From: Cyclina sinensis | Taxonomy: Eukaryota; Mollusca; Bivalvia; Venerida; Veneridae | NCBI GenBank assembly: GCA_012932295.1 | Contig: JAAONU010000004.1 | Coordinates: 12,152,630-12,216,629 of the forward strand | Direction: 5' to 3' | DNA length: 64,000 bases | In this document: positions 45,483 through 59,135 of the stretch, in pieces | How the letters are laid out: each line of letters starts with the position of its first letter | Position numbering within the stretch: position 1 is the first letter of the stretch | Notes under the pieces: model-generated | Databases searched by the model: none | What the model saw: the letters and a program-made list of their open reading frames with translations, nothing else | What the model was told of the DNA's origin: nothing | Position numbers and translations under genes: made by a program

Positions 45483-45795
45483 GATAATTGTCTGTAGAGT
45501 AATCTCCCTTGTAATCGAATTTGGAAAACTTCCAGGTTATCGTACATTCTACCTTGTCCGAGATGTTGAAGGAAAGTTTGTCAACTTTGCCTAATGTAAA
45601 CAAAACAGGTGTGTTCGCCAGGTAAATTCAAAAAGTTGTATAGTAATGATATTCCAGTATATTTCCGTGACCGTTATATTCTAACCGCAATGTTTGTTGG
45701 GTAGACACGTGCATGCCCAGCATTAACTTCCACTTAACTTCAAAAGTCAATATACTAGGCTAGTCAAAATAATTAAGGTGACGTCTAGCTAAAGA

Positions 45796-45885
45796 GACTT
45801 CAGCAAACAGGTTTTATAGTATTGCTAGACTAGCCAATGAGACTTCAGAAAACAGGTTTTATAGTATTGCTAGGTCTGTTCGCAC
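45796..45885 (+). repeat. 44-bp direct duplication upstream of the aminotransferase gene
   Basis: AGACTTCAGCAAACAGGTTT and AGACTTCAGAAAACAGGTTT, each followed by TATAGTATTGCTAG, occur in tandem. They lie about 310 bases upstream of the distal start codon. Confidence 0.85.
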
Positions 45886-45924
45886 AACATCAAAATAAAA
45901 GCGACATTTAAAGTTATGGAAGCC

Positions 45925-46045
45925 AGAACTAGGTGGTGTCTTGAGCAAATTCTGACATATTTTTGTTTTGGGTGAAAATCTCGCAGAGGCGAGATATTGA
46001 CCCATACAAGAAAGTACACAATGTCTCAAATTAGTTGGACTAATA
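45925..46045 (+). repeat. Dispersed repeat copy, inverted relative to 51995-52120
   Basis: The segment with ATATTTTTGTTTTGGGTGAA, GACCCATACAAGAAAGTACA and AGTTGGACTAATACTAGG is the approximate reverse complement of 51995-52120. Open frames crossing it (45859-46104 and 45997-46194) are therefore repeat sequence, not genes. Confidence 0.75.
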
Positions 46046-46199
46046 CTAGGCAGGCGGAAGAAACATTGAGAAAATTTTTGATAGGCAATGTCTGTTTTTT
46101 CCAAGTGCTACGGTTTGACAATAATAAACAATTAAATGTCTATAAAGTGGGTCAAACCGTCAATGCCAAATTAATTAGGCTACTCTTAGCATGATGAAT

Positions 46200-49100
46200 T
46201 ACTACTTTTGCATCAAAAATTCCAAGGACCTTAATAATTGAAAATAATCACTACATTGTTTCACAACACATGAAGAAAACTTGAAAAAAAATTAGATGTG
46301 TTGAGAGGGAAATCATTTAGTTTCAAAATGTACTAATATCTATATGAAGTTTGGAAAATTATTCGTTTTCTTGTGATTTAAAGCTAGTTGTAGAAATTTG
46401 CATGCTTGGTTTACACTCTATGTGTATGGAAAACTCAATAAATGTTGTAGGATATCCATTATGCTTCTCTGTCCTCACGATAATGAACTGTTATTCATCT
46501 TTCCTGACTCAAAACTCAACATAATTTGAATACATCATGGAATATTACACATACTGAACTCCTAGCCTAAGTTTGTCCAACATATTTGATGTGATCTATG
46601 GAAATATTGTGCTATTTTTGTGTTGGCAGTGCTATCAGTAACTGGTTTTACCAGAACCAAAACTACCGGTATTCAAAATCTGTATAATTATGTTGAATTT
46701 TTCAGCTAAGTCTTAGGATAAATAAATTCTCTTTCAGTTCTTCAGAAGTAATGCTGACATTTTTTATCATTTAATATAATATTTTCTTTGACCTATTTTA
46801 TAAAATAAATAATCATAATGTAATGCATCTGATTAGACTTATGACCTTTATAGTTCTTTACTCATATCATTATAAAAGATTTTTGTAAATATAATGATAA
46901 TTTTATGTCACCAATTATAATTCAGGGGCCAGTGAAAAAAGGTCTGTCTTAGAATATTAAAGACTTGACAATTTTGAAACTCAAAGCATATTGGATAAAT
47001 CCTTGGCACAGATTAAAGTGCCTGTCTCACAGAATTTAACTTAAAATGTTTTTGTTTTAGTTAAAGAGAAGTTAATACTATATGGAGAAAAACATAATTT
47101 CATGCTTCTATACACCATGAAACAGAAGAAAAAAATGGTTTCAACAGTACTTTCTATTCAGTAAAAGTAACTTTGGCAAGCCAGGCAAAATTAACAATAT
47201 TGACAAAGTATCTACCCCGTGACTAACAGGGTAAATTTTTTAATGATAAAAATGTGTAAGACTTTATATTTTAATCATTAATGTGTTTCTGTAACAAAAA
47301 CTGAGAGAGTGACTTAGTTTAGATGTGTTCATCACAATGACAACTAGAATTTCTATAACCATGGGTGCCGCCACAGTATACCACTTCATGCAAGAAATTT
47401 GCTGACATAACTTGAAAAGACTTTTTGCCAATATTTATCAGGCAAAAATCACTGAAAATGTATACGGTGCCAAGATGATATATTTTGCCAGCTGTCATGT
47501 TCTTTTTGACTATAAAGAATGTAATGTTATATTAATATAATGTGTGTTATTTATAAAGAAATATTAGAATAATGAAATACTGAAGGAATTCAGCAGTGTA
47601 AAAAAAAAAAAACAAATGAGAAAAATTCCTAAATTTGAAGTTTTTTTTAATTCTATGGCTGAGCCAGCATTATCAAAGTGATGTCTGGCCCCATTGCACA
47701 CAAGACTCACTTAATTGAGAATCTTAAGCCTTTTTCTTTACAAAATATTTCTCTGAGAAGTATGTTAGTTGGAAAGTTTTCATCATTTTTTCCTTTTCAT
47801 CAGGATCATGTAATATATTTTTGTTGAGGGCTACCACTTCTCTTGAACTGACAATATTGACCTTGGAAAACAGTCTACATGACTAAATCGAAGTTGTGCT
47901 TCACACACCAAGCACAGATCCAGGAATTCACAGATGCTGACACGGCGCGGTAAGGGTATAAGTGTCCCTGCTCTCTGGAAACGATGTTTTAACAGTTTAA
48001 TTGACATGTTCCAGCACTTTTCACAACCACCCAAAAGAACTTTTCAGCTTCTTAAATTATTGGGCATTTAAAAAAATTTCCTCCACTGAAACAGTTAAAA
48101 GAGGTTACCTTTGGAGGGCTCATTAAAAAACAGTAAGAGAATTAAATGAAATACAAGAAAATGCTTTAAATTATCACAAGAGGCTTGAACAATTTCTGTA
48201 TTTGAATTGCACTTTCATATAAGACATCTTTTTGGGCATTTAGCATGGTGCAGACTTATGTTTTAATGCACCTACTTAACTGAAAATAAGGGAAGCAACA
48301 CTGTTTTGTGTTGGAAACAATTTCATTGCAGAGTTACTTCCCCTGTCAGTAACCTGCAAGCATGTGCTACTTTATAGAAATGTGCAGTGTCATGAGATTA
48401 TCAACAATGTGATCAATTTTTACATTTTTAGATTTTTTCACTTTCAAATAATAAATTGTTTTAAGATTACTTTTCTATATTTTTTATTGCACTCTAACAG
48501 AATGTACACTAATAGTGGAGTAAACAATGCATATCTTACATTTCTGTTAGTCATTTTCACATCTTGGATGTCATACCACTAAACCCTCTACATATGATAT
48601 AGTTATCATGTTGTTGTATGATTCAGAACTATGCTTCAGTAATCTTCCAAGACTTTACTCGCATTTTTTCAAAGACACCAATGAATGGTATTTCAGAGAA
48701 GGCAGAAAACATTGTGTTTAAGCAGAAATCATTGATTTATTTATGGTGTCAGCTTTGACGTTGTTTTCTCAATGACGTCAAATTGACCAGATTGTTGATT
48801 TTTTTCTCATCACATCAAAAATGTATTTTTCTTCATAACTTCCTTTTTTGCCTTTGAAATAAACTAAGACATATTAAGTTGCATTTGAAAAATTAATAGT
48901 TTGTTTATTATCTTCCAGCCATCATCAAGTGATTTACTTCCAAGTTTGTCATTTAGGCGTGAAGGTGTACTGCTGTGAAACAGCACAATAGAGAATTATG
49001 AAATAAAGTGTAATAATACAAACTGCCAAAGAAATCCTTCACCAGATAAGCCTGAATTAAATTAGTAAGAATGTAAGCTAGCATCTGACATTTTTGTTTC

Positions 49101-50175
49101 ATTGATGAATGGATGAATAAATAGAGTAATTGATCAGTTTTAAGGACAGAATTGTGGATCAATGAAAACAAAAAGAAAGAAAGAAAGAGCAAAAGAAAGA
49201 AAATCCAAATGAATGAAAGGAAGAACAAAAGAAAGAAATAATGAAAGAAGAAAAGAAATAAAGAACAAAAGAATGAACAAAAAGGAACAGCCAAAGAATA
49301 TGAGATAGAAAGAGAAAATGAAATAAATGAAGAAAGAGTGAAGAAATGAAAGAATACTAATAAAAGAAAGAAAAAAGAAAGAATGCAAAGAGAAACAGAA
49401 ATTGTAAGAAAAACTTGTATTAATGTAATTTTTGTGTGTTGTCAATTTGACTTTTGTATTTGTTCATGCATCCACTTGTAGAGATTCTGACTGTAACAAA
49501 CTGTAGTGATTAAAGATTATCATGACCTTGCTTTTATCTCTGCATAACATTATCTAGATTTGGAAAATGGATCATATAGGCCTGAAAAAGTCCCTAAATT
49601 TGAGCATTGGCCTTTAAAAGACCTTATATTGAACTTGGCCTTAAAAATACCCTAAGAAGTCCTTGAAAATAGCATTGATAGGGATCAGGGACCCTTAAAT
49701 TATGCAGTTCTCGCAGCTGATGTTTAAGATATAAATATGATAAATAGATCCTTAAACCAAAGAATGCAAAACTCGCCACATGCAGTCATTTAAGAGATAT
49801 AAAAGTTTTACTGAGAACAGTTGACTAGTTTCAATGTTTTGTTACTTATTTCTTGACTGTGTAAAACCAGTGTCCTGAAATGTTATTGAATCTATCAATA
49901 TAATGAAGATAGGAGCCTCTAATTAGTTTATATGATATGCTAAGATGAGTATTATGCATAATTATTATGGACCCTAAAAACATAAGACTGGCTTTTAAAA
50001 GTCCTTGAATTTCTTGCTTCAGTTTATGTACAAACCATGCGGAACCTTCCTAGAGTGACTGGTAAATGTGATTTGTGTCTGTGATTCTACCATTTTTTGT
50101 ATTCACTGCGTAAGATAAGGGAATACAGTGTTACCATTTTTCTGTTGCTGTAACACCAAAAGCTGCCAGCCTGAC
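46200..50175. other. No complete gene recognised
   Basis: AT-rich DNA between the aminotransferase start and the 50.2-kb exon. It contains a polypurine GAAA-rich low-complexity stretch at 49150-49400. The long leucine/phenylalanine frames on the - strand come from that stretch. The segment at 47660-48050 resembles dispersed repeat DNA. A 5' untranslated exon of the next gene could be hidden here but cannot be identified. Confidence 0.45.
49150..49400 (+). repeat. AAAG-rich polypurine low-complexity tract
   Basis: An imperfect (GAAA)n/(GAAT)n tract spans about 250 bp, almost purely purine on the + strand. Confidence 0.9.
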
Positions 50176-50191
50176 AATGTTTCTGTTCCAG

Positions 50192-50974
50192 TTATCTACT
50201 CCGCAATACAAAGTTGTTCCAAAAGTTGCAGGAAAGCAAATGGCGCAGGTATTTGCAGAGCTGACCGATGCTGTTAGCGAAAATAGTCCTATTCATAAAC
50301 TGTCAGTTACGCAATACATTGATAAGTTCTGTGAGGTCAGTCGACAGGTTAAGCACTGATACGTAGACTCGTAAAAATGTTGCTTTCATTTTCATACAGT
50401 TATAAACAGTCATTCTGTTTATAGATAGATGTAAGTGGTTACGATATAACACGGTGAGGCACTGCCTCTGAAGCAGTGAATACCCTAGTACTTGCAGCGC
50501 TTTTATTTATTTAGCGCTTTCTCATTAATTTTTTTTTGGGAAAATTGTTAATGTTTGTGCTTTATAACAACACATATTTACTTTTAAATCTTTGCTTTAT
50601 TCATGTGTATCCAAGTGCAACATTTTAGTTGAACTTAGTGTCATAGCAAGCTTGAGCAAATCTATTGAAAATTAAAGTATATAAACAGGTTGTAATGCTC
50701 AGTATTGTATATGAAATTGAGTTTTGTTCATGTGTAGAATGGGTATTTCTGGTGCAAAACAATGAAAACTAAACAACAATAATTATGATAATGAATGACA
50801 AAATGGTAAAAATGTATAAATTGAAAATGTTTGAGAATTTTTGATCACTGACAAAACCATGCATAATTATGTGAAAAAAATGCTGATCTGTGCATTAATA
50901 CAGAATGATAAGATGGACTTCACCTTTGATGCAAAGATTCAAGATTCAGATTCAAGTGAGGAAGCAGTCAGTCA
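50192..50974 (+). CDS. Two candidate exons of an unidentified gene
   Basis: Exon a (50192-50346) follows the acceptor TCTGTTCCAG and ends at CAG|GTTAAG. It encodes VVPKVAGKQMAQVFAELTDA and KLSVTQYIDKFCEVSRQ. Exon b (50905 to about 50974) follows ATTAATACAG and ends at GATTG|GTTAGT. It encodes NDKMDFTFDAKIQDSDSSEE and continues AVSHFQRDW. Both junctions are phase 0 and there are no internal stops, so they read as one protein segment of about 75 residues. An in-frame ATG sits at 50177, five codons before the acceptor, so exon a could instead be a first exon. I do not recognise the family. No further exons were found up to 64 kb. The two exons look like genuine, ordinary host coding sequence. 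Confidence 0.55.
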
Positions 50975-51994
50975 CTTCCAGAGAGATTGGTTAGTAAACT
51001 AGTTGCATACCCTGAGGAAGACTTAATTGCTAGGTAGACTGACTGCAGGGATATGACCAAAATTAATAGAGGTTGCATGCTAAAACTGGAGTTAAACCCC
51101 AATATAAACAAACCAGTATCAAGTTTGTACATGTTTGCTAAGAGTTCCTATAAATAAATGTTAATTCCCTGACAGAATCAATTTTCAGTTGTTATTACGT
51201 AAGTCTTGATAAATAACTAAAAAAGCAAGCATTGCAGACTGTAGTCAGAGCCTGAAGTGGTCACAGAAAAAAAAAAGAAATGCCATCAACAGGGTTAAAG
51301 GTTTACCCACTGGACAGAAATCCTTGACAATCTGTCTTTGAGAGAAATATCTACAATATTGTCAAAGACAATTAGCATTCTTGAAATAAGTCGTTGCCTA
51401 GCAGAATATTTATTTTCATGGAAATGTGACAGAATTGTTTGAACCAGTCCGTTCCAGCCTCCCTTGACAAATACTGCGGGATTATTTTTATTAATTTATG
51501 GTAAATATTTACCATGTAGAATGCCTTTATGTGGTGTTTACATACCGATAAGCTTCTAGAAACTGACCCTTTTATCGTTCATTTAACATGCCGCTGTTTA
51601 GCTTTGTTTAATTCTAAGCAATGCCAATGATATCATTGTGTAAATAATTATGGAAATAGGCACTTCATCGTAGGCTTGGTTATAATGACTGAAAGTCTTG
51701 TTTGAATCTACAGTTTGCAATATGAGTTCCTTTAAAATCAGTGTAGTTTAAGTCGAAAAGTTGTGGACTCAGATTTTTCAGTGTGATAATTAAAGCTATC
51801 TGACCAAACTCCACAAATGCGACTGTGCATATCAGCAAGGGAGGAAAAATCCTGTAGGCTTGTAATACATCATTCTGTTACAATGAAACTGTCATATTCA
51901 TAATTGTCTCACAGCAGAGCACTGTAAAAGGTTAAACTGATTGGGTTGGGAAAATGTCACTGCATGGTGCATATAAAGAATAAAACAGAATGCA

Positions 51995-52120
51995 TGCTTA
52001 GTCCAACTAATTGTATGCAAGTCAAGATATTGTGTAACTTTTTGTATGGGTCAGTCCTTTGCATTATCAGTGAGATTCTGACCCAAAACAAAAATATCTC
52101 AGAATGTGTTCAAGACTTCA
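51995..52120 (-). repeat. Dispersed repeat copy, inverted relative to 45925-46045
   Basis: It contains TAGTCCAACTAATTGTATGC, TTGTATGGGTCAGTC and TGACCCAAAACAAAAATATC in the same order as the reverse complement of 45925-46045, at roughly 75% identity by eye. Confidence 0.75.
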
Positions 52121-53333
52121 CTTGAATTATTGTATTTTGACTAAATACATGCTCTGTCCCAGAAAAAAACTAATAAAAGACTGGGGAAAAAGTTTGCTCA
52201 TCAAAACATTCTTACTTTAACAATAAAGAATTACAAGGAAATAGTCACACTTTATAGGAAAGAGTAACTTATTAATCAAAACAATGCAGGAAACAATGCA
52301 GGAAAATAATGTGTGCACACTTACTGCCATCTGGTTATTACCGGTGAATTGTCTAACAAAATACTCTTCTAATATTACAAATGTGGTTTAGATAAAGGAA
52401 ACTGAAAGGGGCATATATGTTATAACCTCATTTTCTTTAAAGAGCAAAATTGTTTAAAATTTTGTAATAAATGGCTATCCACCCAAAATTGGTACAACAA
52501 CAACAACAACTCTGTAAATGCAGACATATTCACTGTGTATGCATTCAGTTCGGTAGTTGTGCTAAGAATATTCGACTGAAAGGTTGACATAGGGCAGTAA
52601 TGCATTAAAACTTAACATTTACATGATTTTGAAGTAAACTGAATACTGGAAATTTTAAGGTAGGACTCTTTAACTAATTAGTATTGCTTGAAGACTAAAA
52701 TAAAGCTAAATTATTCAAAAAATTTACAGATCACCTTGGACAGAAAAAAAGTCTAGAAAGTGTATGAGTTTATGTTGCTACGGAAGCAGATCAAAGAGAG
52801 GCTTGATTATGGAACTGATGGTCTTGTCATGATTTAATCAATGTAACGGGACATTAACGGAGGATGTTACGCCCAACTACATTACAAAGTAACGTAGAAG
52901 AGGAGTTAATCATTGTCTGTAGAAATTGAATGGTTTCTTAATTAAAACATTATTGTTTCTATACAAATGTGATGTCCTTATTACTTTGTACTTTATAATA
53001 GCAGAAATATTATAAATAAACTAGAAGATTGATATGTATATGACTGGCTTAGAAATCTAGATAAAAATTTCAAAAAGAACAGAATTATGCAATGTTACAT
53101 AAGTGTATAGTCTTTGATTCATATGAAAAAGCTGTCTTAGCTATGTAACTGCAAATAAAAACAGAATATTATAACAGTTTATTAATCCAGGGGTTCAGAT
53201 CTATGGATTTCATGTTTTGTATTTGGTGATTACACAATGAGGAACCTCAAGTGCAACAGCAGAGTTAATGCAGCATTAACAATAATGATCCACACACCCC
53301 TGTGCTTCCCTCCTTCCCCCCCCACTCCCATTT

Positions 53334-53359
53334 CCCCCCCCCCCCCCCCCCCCCCCCCC
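53334..53359 (+). repeat. Poly-C homopolymer
   Basis: An uninterrupted run of 26 cytosines follows a C-rich lead-in from 53297. The length may be inaccurate in the assembly. Confidence 0.9.
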
Positions 53360-54859
53360 AATTTTCATTGAATTAACAGTCTATTAAAATATATCTTTCA
53401 TTTTTAAACTTTTTGAATTCTTTCTGCTATACAAGTATATAAAATTATGACTTGCACACTGAACAAATACGACAGTATTCCATATGCATATTTTAGTCAT
53501 ACAACTTAAATCATGCCTCAATGACTACATGATGGACAGAAAGTATTACAAGTGATTTCTTGGAATATGAAATTTGCTGGCTGATTTTCTTCAGTATTTT
53601 ATTGAAAATATTTTATAACAATATTATGAAAAGAAATATAAGTGAGGTGTGTTTATTAATATTTTGACAGAGGCAGCTGTTTAACTTTACCTAACAGTTA
53701 AGATAAGGAGTGCATCAGACCATTTGAAATATATACCCAAGTTATTTTGGAAGCTTTACAGTCATGCAGAAACTGATGTTAAATGAAAAAGAAATATTGA
53801 ACATGTATAATATTTGTTTCGTTTTTTTTTTTTTGCTTTAGAAAAAGAAAAAACAGCCCTTGATTTCCTACATTTATTTTATACATTGAATATTTTGTTC
53901 ACAGATATACATATATACCAGCAAATTGGGTCATTAAAATGTTTCATCTGGGTAGGTTAGGAAAAGATTAATTATGATAAGTCTTTTTTAATTTTTTTTT
54001 TATTTTGTATATATCATTAAGAAAATTGGGGTATGTCAAGCATTAATAGGTGTGTAAAATATTTTCATCAAATCTAAACTAAGGAGAAGAGGTCAGGCTT
54101 GACCATAAGCAAAGCTTATAAAGTGGTGATAAAAATACAAAACAGATTATGTTCTTGACATCGGAATAGTGGACAAATGGATAGTTAAATATTATATTAA
54201 TTTCATAATAATACACATTTATTTTCTCTCTGTGTCGAGGATAAATATTTCATTTATCATCGGGCATTTCTGTTATAGGGGCCAATAATTCCTTATCTTT
54301 AGAACATAATAGAAAACAAATAGAACTAAGCGCTTTACAAACATAGAGGAAAGTTCCTTAATATCTTTTTTAAAATTTTCTTATGACTACTGTATCAAAC
54401 AGGACAAGAAGGAACAAATGGTTGCTTTTTCATGGTGGCGGATGATTATGTTTCCCAAGTATTCATGGGTAAATAGATTTTTTTTTTTATTATTATTATT
54501 TTTTCATCAGAAACAAATTTAATAAATTAATTACAATTAAAACAATGATGCGATTGTTACAGACTGTCCCATAGATATGTAAATTAATTCAATTAAATCT
54601 GTAGAACAACATAAGGTAAAACATGAATTTTTAACATTTTGGGGGGAATCATATAACATGGTTATTTCATCTAATTACAGTTTGCTGAAAGATTTATCAT
54701 GTAATACAGAGGAGTCTGACAAGCTTTTTCATAAAGAGTAATGGAGTGAAGATGTGAGCGATTTCCATGATTGAAAATGATAACATGTGATTTACATTAT
54801 TGCAATTATGCAATTATGGTCAGAAAATATCACTAGCTTATTCAAGTATCATGATCAGT

Positions 54860-55010
54860 ATAACTTTGATAATGATGAGAATGATAATGGTGGTAATGAT
54901 GATATTATGGTGGCAGTGATGTAGATAAGGTTGATGATGATGATATTTATGATGATGATGGTGGCAATGATGATTACAATGGTGTTGGGGATGATGATCA
55001 TGACAGCAAT
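54860..55010 (+). repeat. Imperfect GAT trinucleotide repeat
   Basis: GATAATGATGA-type units with GGT and GCA interruptions span about 150 bp. The sequence context shows no exon. Confidence 0.85.
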
Positions 55011-55682
55011 GGTAAAATGGTAATTATTTATGAATTGTTATAATTATATGTACTTTTTAGTCTACTTAAAAAAAAAAACATAAAAAATAGACATTTTATA
55101 ATGTGCTTCTTTGTAACTGCTGGTACTTTGGCCACCTTGACTGAATTTAAAGTGGAATTTGCAAAACTCTTTTTTTTTTCTTCAAAATATTAAAATAAAT
55201 CTGGGTCTTTCAAGTACCTTAAAGATAGACGACAGCAAATTGTATTTATTTAGATCAGATAACAAACAAAATGGTTGATAAAGTAAAACGCTTATCTTCC
55301 TCGTAATTCATCCGGGCATGTTTGATAGAACGATATTAGGATGTTTTATATCTTTATTTGATCTAAAAAATTAAACTGACATGGAATACTTAACTGGATA
55401 TTTAGACCATCTATCCAAGAATATATGATAAGACTTTGTGACATTTAATACATTTAATTGACCTGGATAAATCAAACAAGCATGGAATATTATATATGCA
55501 TGTAATTGTCTTAGCTTTCAAAACTATTTGATATAATATTTAGATTTTTTTGTGTTTTGTGTGAAGTGTAATAAATCTTTGCTGGTATCTTAATGCTTGG
55601 GAACTGGTCATGGTAGATTTGAGGAATGTTGAAATGTATGTATTATTTTTTGAATTCAATGTTTATACCACTTATTATGTCA

Positions 55683-56615
55683 CCCCCCCCCCCAACCCTC
55701 TGGGGGAGACATATTGTTTTTGCCCTGTCCATCAATCCGTCTGTCTGTGTATCCATCTGTCACACTTTGTTTCTGTTCGATAACTAGAGTACCTTTTGAC
55801 CTAGAGTCTTCAAGCTTCATAGTTTGATTGCCCTTATTGAGTTATAGAAGCCTATTATTTATGGGATATGTAGGTCAAAGGTCAAGGTCACAGTGAATGT
55901 GAAAATGATTTCTGCTCAATAACTAGAGTTCTTTTTGACCTAGTGTCTTCAAACTTCTTAGGATGACTGGCCTTATTGAGATACACAAGCCTATTGATTT
56001 TGGGGTCAGCCAGTCAACGGTCAAGGTCACAGTGAGCTTATATGTAAAAATTGGCTTCTGCTCAATAATTGGAGTGTCATTTGGCAGAGAGTCTTGAAAC
56101 TTCATAGTATGAGTGTCCTTAATGAGTAGAAGAAGCCTATTGATTTTGGTGTCAGCCAGTGAAAGGTCAAGGTCACAGTGATCTTTAACTTGAAAATGGT
56201 TTCCATTCAATTACTAGTTCTCTTTGACCCAGTGTCTTTAGACTTAATAGTATGATTGTTCTTGTTGGGTAGAAGAGGCCTATTGATTTTGGAATCAGCT
56301 GATTAAAGGTCAAGGTCATAGTGACCAGATATATATAAAATTGGTTTATGCTCAATAATTAGAGTTCTATTTGACCTAGTGTCTTCAAACTTCATAAGAT
56401 GATTGTCCTTCAGTTACAGAAGCCTATTGTTTTGAGGTCTGTAGGTCAAAGGCCAAGGTCCCTTTGACTTAAATGTAAAACACACTCATTCCTATTCTCC
56501 AGCCCACAGTTCTCTTCTTCCCGCTAGCCGACCTCTGTCATCTCTTCTGTACCCCTGTTACAATGATGCGCTGGGGGAGACATGCGCTTTTTAAACAAAA
56601 ACATCTAGTTTTAAT
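55683..56615 (+). repeat. Dispersed element with ~143-bp internal repeats
   Basis: Both ends carry CTGGGGGAGACAT (near 55700 and 56572). Inside are about five units marked by GGTCAAGGTCACAGTGA (near 55876, 56019, 56165, 56308), 'ctcaataactagagt.c.ttttgacc.agtgtcttcaaacttcat' and 'aagcctattgattttg'. It is a known style of molluscan dispersed repeat. The open frame on the - strand is part of it. Confidence 0.85.
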
Positions 56616-58815
56616 TTCATTAAATGATGGATAACTTGTTAAATATGTAGTCTATAACCTTACCATGCTAAATATCTAGCATGTACCTGTCCATCTTGGA
56701 CCAATCCATTAATTTTTAATAGAGGTTCTTTTTTAACATTTACTGACTGAATGGCAAGTAGTGCAGACCATGATCAGATTGCATGGATGTGCAGGCGGAT
56801 CTTGGTCTGCACTGGAAGCAAAGGCAGAAGTAAATTGCCTCCAGCAAGGTAAAGGTGAATTTTCATTACAAAGTTCTTGCAATTTACTTTTACTATTGCT
56901 GGTTGGGTACTGGAGTTTTGATAAGTTCCCATACCTGCATAGGCTGGCTTTATAATACCTACAAAATAATTAATAACATAATTAAGTAATAACATTTTGT
57001 ATTGCTAAATGCATATGGATATTCAATTTGAAAATGTCTCTCACTTCTGTGAATTATTGCCAGATTTTTACTGGGAGGAATAATTAACTCAGTCTCCGAT
57101 CACACTAAAGTTACTGTTCCTAAATAATCTAGTGACTGAAGACAGTCTAATGCCTCTATAGTCAATAAGAATGGTTATGGTCACAGTCTAAATCTGCTGT
57201 CAGAATTCAAACATTCATCTTTTATGGCATCGTTTGACATCCCCATTCTGTTGTTTTCAATGAAATCCAGTGATGGTGATATTAAGAATCGACAGTAATG
57301 TAAGGCTGCCTGAAGTTTTTTTTCCAAAGATACTATAGTTATTATGATACCTATTTTTATTCAGGACATCATAATACATCTTAAATAAATTTATTCAATT
57401 ATAACCTTAAATAGTCAAATTTCGTATCAAAAGAATTTTATTTTAACTAGGTTTATGAATAATACTTTTAAATGTTACTTTGTAACAAAAAATCATAAAA
57501 TATATTTGTGTAATTGTTTTACTTACTTTAATTATTTCTTAAATGGTATGTAAGCCACACAGATTTGCCTAGGTGTAGTGGTTTTACTTCAGCACCTTCT
57601 GTTCAAATTAGAAATTTGCCTGTCTTCTTAAGCCTTCATTGTATTGTAAAAGTTGATTTCTTATTCCATATGTCAAAATATAACATTTGACTTGACTGTT
57701 AATGCTACATTGTGTTAGAAGCTGTTAATATCATTGTAGATTTCCACCCAGATGCTTGGGGTCTCAACTGTTTTTCCCTGTTGAGGTTCCCGTACTTTAT
57801 ATGTGTGATATCCTATAATTGATACTTGTAAATCCCTTGTGTAAGCACAAATGTTTTAATGAAGCTTATGTTTAATTATTTTCATTGCATATGCTAGATC
57901 TGTTACGATATATTTAGAATCATACACTAACCATGCAGGGGTGCAGCAGGAGTTAGGGAATCGGGGTGGGGGACGGGGAGGGGGAGGGTGCAGTATGGAT
58001 CAGACCCCAAGCATCTGTGGATTTCCATATATGTTAACTCAGAATTACCTGTGTTGTGGAAAACCTTTAATCAAAAACTTTGTCCGTCTTTGCTTTCTGC
58101 ACAGTCACAACTTGAAAGGAACATAAATACCTCTGCATTATATAGTCCTTGTAACAAAATATTATACTAATATTTTGTTTCTATATGTATTAAAGCCAGT
58201 GTAAATATGTAGCTGTTAGCACAAAGGCTTATGGTAACACTGTTCTGGTGCTAAAAGCAAGGTTTTGTGACATTCTTGTCAATTTTGCTTGTCTTAAAAA
58301 CATTGATGTTTGTTTTTGTAGTTACATAATGACCACAGCAATACCATGTTTTTTCTGCATATATCTGTATAGAATTAATCTCAAATAAAAGAAATGTTAT
58401 CTCTAGGTGTATCTACTTGATGGCTTTTTTTTCAGATTAACAGGGCACCTTCTGCAGACTTAACATGTTGTCATCACCATTGTGAGAGTGTATGACTTGT
58501 TTAATATGTGCCTGAAGCCAGAACATAAATAAATGGTGAAATGAGACATCTGTGACATGCAGTGGGAGACCTTGTTATATTTGATAGGGAACTGGATTTA
58601 AAAATGCCATACAAGGTGAGGTTATATTTATTTTCATTTGTTTTTGAATCCTCGCACTGAGCGGTCAAACTAGCTGCAGACTTTGTCTTTTACTGCCTGC
58701 TATTTGAGACAGCTCAACCAATGACAAAGGGAGAGACCATTGCCTCATAGCTGTTGGTCAGTAAGGTTGTTACATCAATTCAGATGCTGAAAATTAAAAA
58801 AAAATACACTGTGAG
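56616..58815. other. No gene recognised
   Basis: AT-rich DNA with short unrelated open frames. The segment at 56750-56890 ('gcagaccatgatcagattgcatgg' and 'gcaaaggcagaagtaaattgcctcc') resembles dispersed repeat sequence. The frame near 57941 lies over a G-rich low-complexity run. Confidence 0.4.
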
Positions 58816-58819
58816 TGTT

Positions 58820-59135
58820 TGGGTATTGAGGCATTGAAAATGATATATACACCAGAAAGTGTAAAAACTGACCATTACATATTGACTATTGAGGCATTTG
58901 ATGAGATCAGATGCATCAGAAAATATGAAAATTATACAACTATTGACCATTGAGGCATTGAATAACATGCGATATCCACTAGAAAAAAATAACTACAATG
59001 TAATGATGTGGTATCATTCAGAAAACATTAAAATTGACCTTAACATACAATTATATACTACTTAAGCATTGAATAAGAGGTGAAGTTCTCCAGACAATAT
59101 AAACATTGACCTTCTTATACAATTATTGACTTTGA
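58820..59135 (+). repeat. Degenerate ~80-bp tandem repeat (about 4-5 copies)
   Basis: Units share 'tattga(c/g).attgaggcattgaa', 'ca(g)aaaata(t)aaaa' and 'attgacctt..catacaattattg'. Copies are diverged. It is non-coding. Confidence 0.65.

Larger units (their letters stand above)
50980..55675. other. No gene recognised; possible intron
   Basis: Mostly unique AT-rich sequence. If the 50.2-kb exons belong to one gene this could be a long intron. It contains a repeat copy at 51995-52120, a 26-base C run at 53334-53359 and an imperfect GAT repeat at 54860-55010. No exon is supported. Confidence 0.4.

Noticed and set aside
45997..46194. Possible first exon of a + strand gene
   Set aside because: The segment is a dispersed repeat with an inverted copy at 51995-52120.
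49140..49445. 100-residue Phe/Leu/Ser-rich frames on the - strand resembling membrane proteins
   Set aside because: They are translations of a polypurine GAAA-rich simple repeat.
54860..55010. Asp/Asn-rich coding exon
   Set aside because: It is an imperfect GAT microsatellite with stops in each frame and no splice sites.
55923..56210. 95-residue frame on the - strand
   Set aside because: It lies inside the ~143-bp-unit dispersed repeat and is itself a repeat of the same peptide pattern.
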